DNA of 64,000 nt from an uncultured Ruegeria sp. (GTDB lineage: Bacteria; Pseudomonadota; Alphaproteobacteria; Rhodobacterales; Rhodobacteraceae). The position numbers and the translations under genes are program-made. Position 1 is the first letter of the stretch; each line of letters starts with the position of its first letter. The DNA is taken from NCBI RefSeq assembly GCF_947497005.1, contig NZ_CANMFF010000013.1, forward strand, positions 89,062 through 153,061, in the 5' to 3' direction. The notes beneath the pieces were generated by a model that saw only the letters and a program-made list of their open reading frames with translations, ran no database searches and was not told where the DNA came from. Positions 59,522 through 64,000 of this stretch are shown here, piece after piece.

Positions 59522-59546
59522 TCAAAGACCAATAGGTTAATGAAAT

Positions 59547-59568
59547 GGGGGCACTTGATAGTGCCCCC
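59547..59568 (+). other. Intra-operonic hairpin after the TRAP SBP gene
   Basis: GGGGGCACT-TGAT-AGTGCCCCC, perfect 9-bp stem, between dctP stop (59521) and dctQ start (59589); no T-run. Confidence 0.7.
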
Positions 59569-59588
59569 TACAAAATAGGGAGGGTCAG

Positions 59589-60155
59589 ATGTCAAAGTTT
59601 TGGGGATTTGTAGACAACATCGAAAGCTATATCTGTCGCACATTGTTGGCGATTTTCGTTTGTCTATTGTTTCTTCAGGTTATCGTGAGAACGCTGTTTG
59701 CATTCTCGTTTTCCTGGGTTGAAGAGCTGTCGATCTACATGTTCGTCTGGTTCGTCTTCTTTGGCGCCAGTTATGCCGCAAAGATGGGCGCCCATAACCG
59801 GGTGACGTTTCAGTTCAAGTTCCTGTCGCCCCGCAAAATCAAATATATTGAGGCCTTCGCGGATCTCTTCTGGATCTTCTTCAACGTCGTTTTTGTCTAT
59901 CTGGCGATTGACTTCATCTTCAACAAGATGAACCGGTTCCAGTCGTCGCAAACCCTCGGGTTCCACCTCAGCTGGGTCTATATCGTCCTGCCCATCGCAT
60001 TCACCCTGATGACCATCCGTGTGATCCAGGTGAACTATCGAAAACTCGTGCTGGATGAAGAGATGGTCGATCCGGATTCGATCGATCTCGATGCTGTCAA
60101 AGCCGAAGCCGAAAGCCATAGCCATGGCACGTCCAGCTCTGAGGGAGAAAAGTAA
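59589..60155 (+). CDS. TRAP transporter small permease (DctQ family)
   Basis: 4-TM pattern; LQVIVRTLFAFSFSWVEELSIYMFVWFVFFGASYAAKMGAHNRV. Confidence 0.9.
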   Translation: MSKFWGFVDNIESYICRTLLAIFVCLLFLQVIVRTLFAFSFSWVEELSIYMFVWFVFFGASYAAKMGAHNRVTFQFKFLSPRKIKYIEAFADLFWIFFNVVFVYLAIDFIFNKMNRFQSSQTLGFHLSWVYIVLPIAFTLMTIRVIQVNYRKLVLDEEMVDPDSIDLDAVKAEAESHSHGTSSSEGEK

Positions 60156-61495
60156 TGGGCTCTGAAATTATCCCACTGCTGTTTGGCGGTTTCCTGTTTC
60201 TACTGTTCATCGGTGCTCCGATCACGGTGGCGCTTGGCGTCTCGACCCTGATCACCTTCCTTTTTCTGGGTGAAAACCCCATCAAATTCGTGCAAATCGC
60301 CTTTACCTCGGTCGGGTCTTTCCCGCTGATGGCACTGCCGGCTTTCATTCTGGCGGGTGCGCTGATGGAGGCATCGGGGCTGTCGCGGCGGCTTATCAAC
60401 GTCGCCGAAAGCTTCGCCGGTCCGTTTACTGGCGGCATGTCGGCTGCAACTGTCATGGCGTGTTTGTTCTTTGGCGCCATCTCGGGTTCCGGCCCGGCGA
60501 CGACCGCCGCAGTTGGTATGCTGATGATCCCGGCCATGATCGATCGCGGCTATTCAAAGGGTTTCGCGTCGGCCATCACCGCCTCTTCAGGTGGTCTCGG
60601 CATCGTTATCCCGCCGTCAATCCCGCTGATCATTTTTGGCATCGCCGCATTGGGCATGCCGCCCCCACCCGAAGCGGTGGAAGAATTCGGCCAGTTTCAG
60701 ACCGTTTCGATCCCGAAACTCTTCATTGCCGGATTTATGCCCGCCTTTCTGATCGCAGGCAGTTTGCTGCTGATGAACTACGTCCTCGCCAAAAAGAACA
60801 ACTATACGGGCAGTACCGAAGGCTGGTCACTCCGCCATATGTGGTGCGAGATGTATCGCGGCTTCTGGGCTCTGATGGCACCGGTAGTGATCCTGGGCGG
60901 CATCTATTCGGGCTATTTCACCCCGACCGAAGCGGCCATCGTTGCGATCTTCTATACGCTGATCGTCGGCGCGTTCATCTATCGTGAACTGTCGTGGAGC
61001 AGCCTGTTCGGTGCATTGGAAACCACCACTTGGCTGACTGGTCGGGTTCTGCTGATCATGTTCACTGCAACGGTGTTCGGGCGACTTCTGGTTGAAAATC
61101 AGGTACCGGCCGTGATCGCGCAGGGTATGCTGTCTTTTACGGACAACATCTATGTGATCTGGACACTTGTGATCCTGTTCCTGCTGTTTGTCGGTATGTT
61201 CATGGAGACGCTGGCCACCATCCTGATCCTCGTTCCGGTAATGCTGCCTGTGGCCTATAGCGTGGGCATCGATCCGATTCACTTTGGTGTGGTCATGGTT
61301 TGTACGCTGGGCATCGGGTTCCAGACACCACCGCTGGGCGAAAACCTGTTCATCGCGTCAGGGATATCGAAGATCTCGATCGAAGAGATTTCGTTACGCG
61401 CCCTACCGTTTGCTTTCATCAACACGATTGCGATCTTCATCATTGCGTTCTTCCCCGAGATTTCGCTCTGGTTGCCGCGCGTGTTCGGTTACTAG
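60155..61495 (+). CDS. TRAP transporter large permease (DctM family)
   Basis: 446 aa; FGAISGSGPATTAAVGMLMIPAMIDRGYSKGFASAITASSGGLGIVIPPSIPLIIFG. Confidence 0.93.
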   Translation: MGSEIIPLLFGGFLFLLFIGAPITVALGVSTLITFLFLGENPIKFVQIAFTSVGSFPLMALPAFILAGALMEASGLSRRLINVAESFAGPFTGGMSAATVMACLFFGAISGSGPATTAAVGMLMIPAMIDRGYSKGFASAITASSGGLGIVIPPSIPLIIFGIAALGMPPPPEAVEEFGQFQTVSIPKLFIAGFMPAFLIAGSLLLMNYVLAKKNNYTGSTEGWSLRHMWCEMYRGFWALMAPVVILGGIYSGYFTPTEAAIVAIFYTLIVGAFIYRELSWSSLFGALETTTWLTGRVLLIMFTATVFGRLLVENQVPAVIAQGMLSFTDNIYVIWTLVILFLLFVGMFMETLATILILVPVMLPVAYSVGIDPIHFGVVMVCTLGIGFQTPPLGENLFIASGISKISIEEISLRALPFAFINTIAIFIIAFFPEISLWLPRVFGY

Positions 61496-61526
61496 GCGCG
61501 AACGAACGGAAAAGGGAACAGAAACC

Positions 61527-62030
61527 ATGAAACAAACAATTACGCAGATCCTTTTCGCGACTGATCTGTCGCGAAACTCAACCTATGCCTTAAAGCACGC
61601 GGCCAGTCTGGCCGCGTCAACCGGGGCAAAGCTGCATGTCTTGCATGTCTCCGAGCCCCTCAGCGAGGACGCGATGATTACCCTGCGCATGTTCATGCAG
61701 GACAAAGGTTCGCGTGCCGAAGCCTTAAAATCGCGCCATGATCACGTTAAGGCAGTGCTGACAGAGCGGCAAAAGGCGTTCTGGGCCGCCTTGCCCGAAG
61801 CTGATCGCGGTATCCAGGATCAGATCGAAACGATCGAGATCATCGACGGGCACCCCGCCGAAGTGATCTTGCGACGCGCACATCAACTCAATTGCGACCT
61901 GATTGTTTTGGGAGCCCACGACCACGGGTTCTCGCACACGTTCCTTGGCACTGTCGCCAAGCGCGTGTTGCGCCGCGCGGATATCCCCACACTTGTCGTG
62001 CCATACCGAGACGACGAAACATCCACTTGA
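61527..62030 (+). CDS. Universal stress protein (UspA family)
   Basis: ITQILFATDLSRNSTYALKHAASLAASTGAKLHVLHV; LIVLGAHDHGFSHTFLGTVAKRVLRRADIPTLVVP. ATG at 61527. Confidence 0.88.
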   Translation: MKQTITQILFATDLSRNSTYALKHAASLAASTGAKLHVLHVSEPLSEDAMITLRMFMQDKGSRAEALKSRHDHVKAVLTERQKAFWAALPEADRGIQDQIETIEIIDGHPAEVILRRAHQLNCDLIVLGAHDHGFSHTFLGTVAKRVLRRADIPTLVVPYRDDETST

Positions 62031-62051
62031 AAAACCAAGAAAGACAAGACC

Positions 62052-62438
62052 ATGAGCAATACCCTCACTGCGCAGGACCTGGCAGACACATTTGATGCGT
62101 TCAACCGCCACGATATCGATGGCGTGATGACTCATTTCGCAGACAATTGCGTGTTCTACACCGTCGCTGGTGATGAGAAATACGGCAATAAAGTCGAAGG
62201 TTCTGAGGCCATCGCCGCCGCATTCTCGGGTGTTTGGGCAGGCATGAAAGACGCGCACTGGGATCACCACAGCCACTTCGTTCATGGTGATCGCGCCGTG
62301 TCCGAATGGACCTTTTCGGGCACCGATGCCAACGGTATGCGGGTCGAAGCCGAAGGTGCAGATCTGTTTACCGTCCGTGACGGGAAAATCATTGTGAAAC
62401 AGGCGCTTCGAAAAACGCGCCCAATGTTCAAAGCCTGA
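62052..62438 (+). CDS. tauX: SnoaL/NTF2-like protein, probable taurine dehydrogenase small subunit (TauX-like)
   Basis: 128-aa NTF2-like fold (AFNRHDIDGVMTHFADNCVFYTVAG); position between TRAP genes and DadA-like oxidoreductase/xsc. Confidence 0.65.
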   Translation: MSNTLTAQDLADTFDAFNRHDIDGVMTHFADNCVFYTVAGDEKYGNKVEGSEAIAAAFSGVWAGMKDAHWDHHSHFVHGDRAVSEWTFSGTDANGMRVEAEGADLFTVRDGKIIVKQALRKTRPMFKA

Positions 62439-62475
62439 TCCGCAGCCCTGAGTGTAGCCTCGGAGAAAAACAAGA

Positions 62476-63879
62476 ATGGTGGACAACAGCATCCCGCGTC
62501 ACTGGCCCAGGGCCAGCTATGATCCCAAATATGACCCCATCATCGATGCGGGTCCGGGTCACAATCGCGACCACGCGCCCACGTATTGGATAGGAACGGC
62601 CGGAGCACCTCCGGCCGATGATGGCCCCGTATCCAGCGATATGGATGCGGATGTCGTTGTGATCGGGTCAGGCTATACCGGCCTGTCCACTGCCATTCAC
62701 CTTGCCAAAGAACATGGCATTCAAGCTACTGTTCTTGAAGCCAATACTGTCGCATGGGGCTGCTCGACCCGCAACGGCGGGCAGGCCCAGATTTCATCCG
62801 GGCGGCTGAAGCGGTCCCAATGGATTCAGCGCTGGGGCACGGATGTCGCGAAAGGTATGCATGGTGAGGTCACCGAAGCATTCGAGCTGTTCAATGACCT
62901 GATTGCATCAGACGACATTGATTGTGATCCACAGCCGGGTGGCCATTACTACATCGCGCATCGCGAAAAGGTCATGCCGTCACTCAAGAAAGAGAGCAAG
63001 CTTCTGAACGATGTGTTCGGCTATGGCTCGCGCATCATTCAACTAGACGAGCTGCACGAAAAGCACGTGCGGGATATGGAAGCAGTAGGCGCGATGTGGG
63101 AACCTGACGGAACCTGTATCCATGCCGCCAAGCTCGCCTTCGGTTATGTCAACATGGCGCGCAAGCTGGGCGTGAAAATCCACACCGGTAGCCCGGTCAT
63201 GGGTTGGCAAACCGAAAACGGAGTACATCACTTGCGCACGCCAGGCGGTATCGTTCGAACGAAAACCGTGGCGTTGGCAACGGCTGGGTACACGCCGCCT
63301 GGTCTGAACAATCGCACCAAGCACCGCTTGATGCCGATCCTGTCGAACTCGATGGTGACACGGCCCCTGACCAAGGCCGAACTGGATGAATGCGGTATTC
63401 AAACCAAATCTCCGCTGACGGACACACGAACGCTGCGCCATTATTATCGTTTGTTGCCCGACAATCGGATGCAGATCGGCAGCCGCAGTGCAGTGACAGG
63501 ACGTGATGCCGAAAACGACAAACATTTGGAAATGTTGAAAAAGGGACTTGCCCGCAAATTCCCGGCGCTGGAAGATATTAACCTCGATTTTTCGTGGTGG
63601 GGCTGGGTCGATGTTAGCCATGACATGATGCCACGCATCTTCCAGCCGGATCCGGATCAGCGCGTGTTCTACGCGATGGGATACGGTGGCAACGGCGTTA
63701 TGTACTCGGCACAGGCCGGGCGACGCATGGCACAGTTGGTTGCTGGCAAGAAAGACAAGGCATTTGATCTGCCGATCTTCACGTCCCCGTTGCCGAGCCA
63801 CGGCATCCTGACACCTTTCCGCCGCATGGGTCAGCGCATGGCCTATGTCGGTTACTACCTCAAAGACGAAATAATCTAA
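62476..63879 (+). CDS. tauY: FAD-dependent oxidoreductase (DadA/GlpD type), probable taurine dehydrogenase large subunit (TauY-like)
   Basis: DADVVVIGSGYTGLSTAIHLAKEHGIQATVLEANTVAWGCSTRNGGQAQISSGRL; immediately upstream of xsc. Confidence 0.75.
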   Translation: MVDNSIPRHWPRASYDPKYDPIIDAGPGHNRDHAPTYWIGTAGAPPADDGPVSSDMDADVVVIGSGYTGLSTAIHLAKEHGIQATVLEANTVAWGCSTRNGGQAQISSGRLKRSQWIQRWGTDVAKGMHGEVTEAFELFNDLIASDDIDCDPQPGGHYYIAHREKVMPSLKKESKLLNDVFGYGSRIIQLDELHEKHVRDMEAVGAMWEPDGTCIHAAKLAFGYVNMARKLGVKIHTGSPVMGWQTENGVHHLRTPGGIVRTKTVALATAGYTPPGLNNRTKHRLMPILSNSMVTRPLTKAELDECGIQTKSPLTDTRTLRHYYRLLPDNRMQIGSRSAVTGRDAENDKHLEMLKKGLARKFPALEDINLDFSWWGWVDVSHDMMPRIFQPDPDQRVFYAMGYGGNGVMYSAQAGRRMAQLVAGKKDKAFDLPIFTSPLPSHGILTPFRRMGQRMAYVGYYLKDEII

Positions 63880-63923
63880 TAATCCAAGGCTTTGGCGCCT
63901 TTTAATGATAAGGAAACGTTCAC

Positions 63924-64000
63924 ATGAAGATGACGACTGAAGAGGCCTTTGTTAAGGTTCTGCAGATGCACGGGATTGAACATGCGTTCGGGATCATTGG
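63924..64000 (+). CDS. xsc: Sulfoacetaldehyde acetyltransferase, N-terminus only (cut by window end)
   Basis: Translation MKMTTEEAFVKVLQMHGIEHAFGII matches the recognisable Xsc N-terminus; ThDP family. Confidence 0.78.
   Translation, partial: MKMTTEEAFVKVLQMHGIEHAFGII

Noticed and set aside
63886-63901. Short hairpin AAGGC-TTTGGC-GCCTT between tauY-like and xsc
   Set aside because: Only 5 pairs and located inside an apparent operon; too weak to call a terminator.
1-64000. CRISPR array, tRNA/rRNA genes, prophage or IS element
   Set aside because: No regularly spaced repeats, no recognisable RNA gene signatures and no transposase/integrase/phage proteins found by eye; a tool run (tRNAscan, Infernal) would be needed for certainty.

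Overview
The window looks like chromosomal sequence from a Rhodobacteraceae (Roseobacter-type) alphaproteobacterium; this is inferred from gene content and codon style, not from a search. It is a dense run of catabolic operons: (1) 1-7614, an amino-sugar/GlcNAc uptake and catabolism cluster (sugar ABC transporter, MurQ, BadF-type kinase, GntR/UTRA regulator, SIS-domain deaminase, NagA); (2) 7.7-8.4 kb, a decayed stretch with recognisable frameshifted short-chain dehydrogenase remnants; (3) 9.0-26.7 kb, a catabolic island with two paralogous class-V PLP enzymes, three DMGDH/GcvT-type flavoproteins, a class-III aminotransferase, an aldehyde dehydrogenase, a SelA-like PLP enzyme, a DUF4392/D-glutamate-cyclase-like protein and an MttB-family protein; (4) 26.8-32.8 kb, a ubiX-ubiD / ubiT-ubiU-ubiV-nnrS cluster (O2-independent ubiquinone synthesis) with an FNR/FixK-type box in the divergent promoter; (5) 32.8-42.8 kb, amino-acid lyase/hydrolase genes, including a HAL-family protein with a non-canonical MIO region; (6) 42.9-56.8 kb, an N-methylproline-demethylase-like enzyme and a six-gene operon, MttB / class-III aminotransferase / DMGDH / DMGDH / amidase / Xsc-like ThDP enzyme; (7) 57.4-64 kb, a LysR-TRAP-UspA-TauX/TauY-like-Xsc taurine/sulfonate cluster cut off by the window end. 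The best candidate for an undescribed system is the MttB + tandem DMGDH module, present twice in different gene contexts with no corrinoid protein gene seen nearby. No CRISPR array, rRNA, tRNA or obvious mobile element was recognised.
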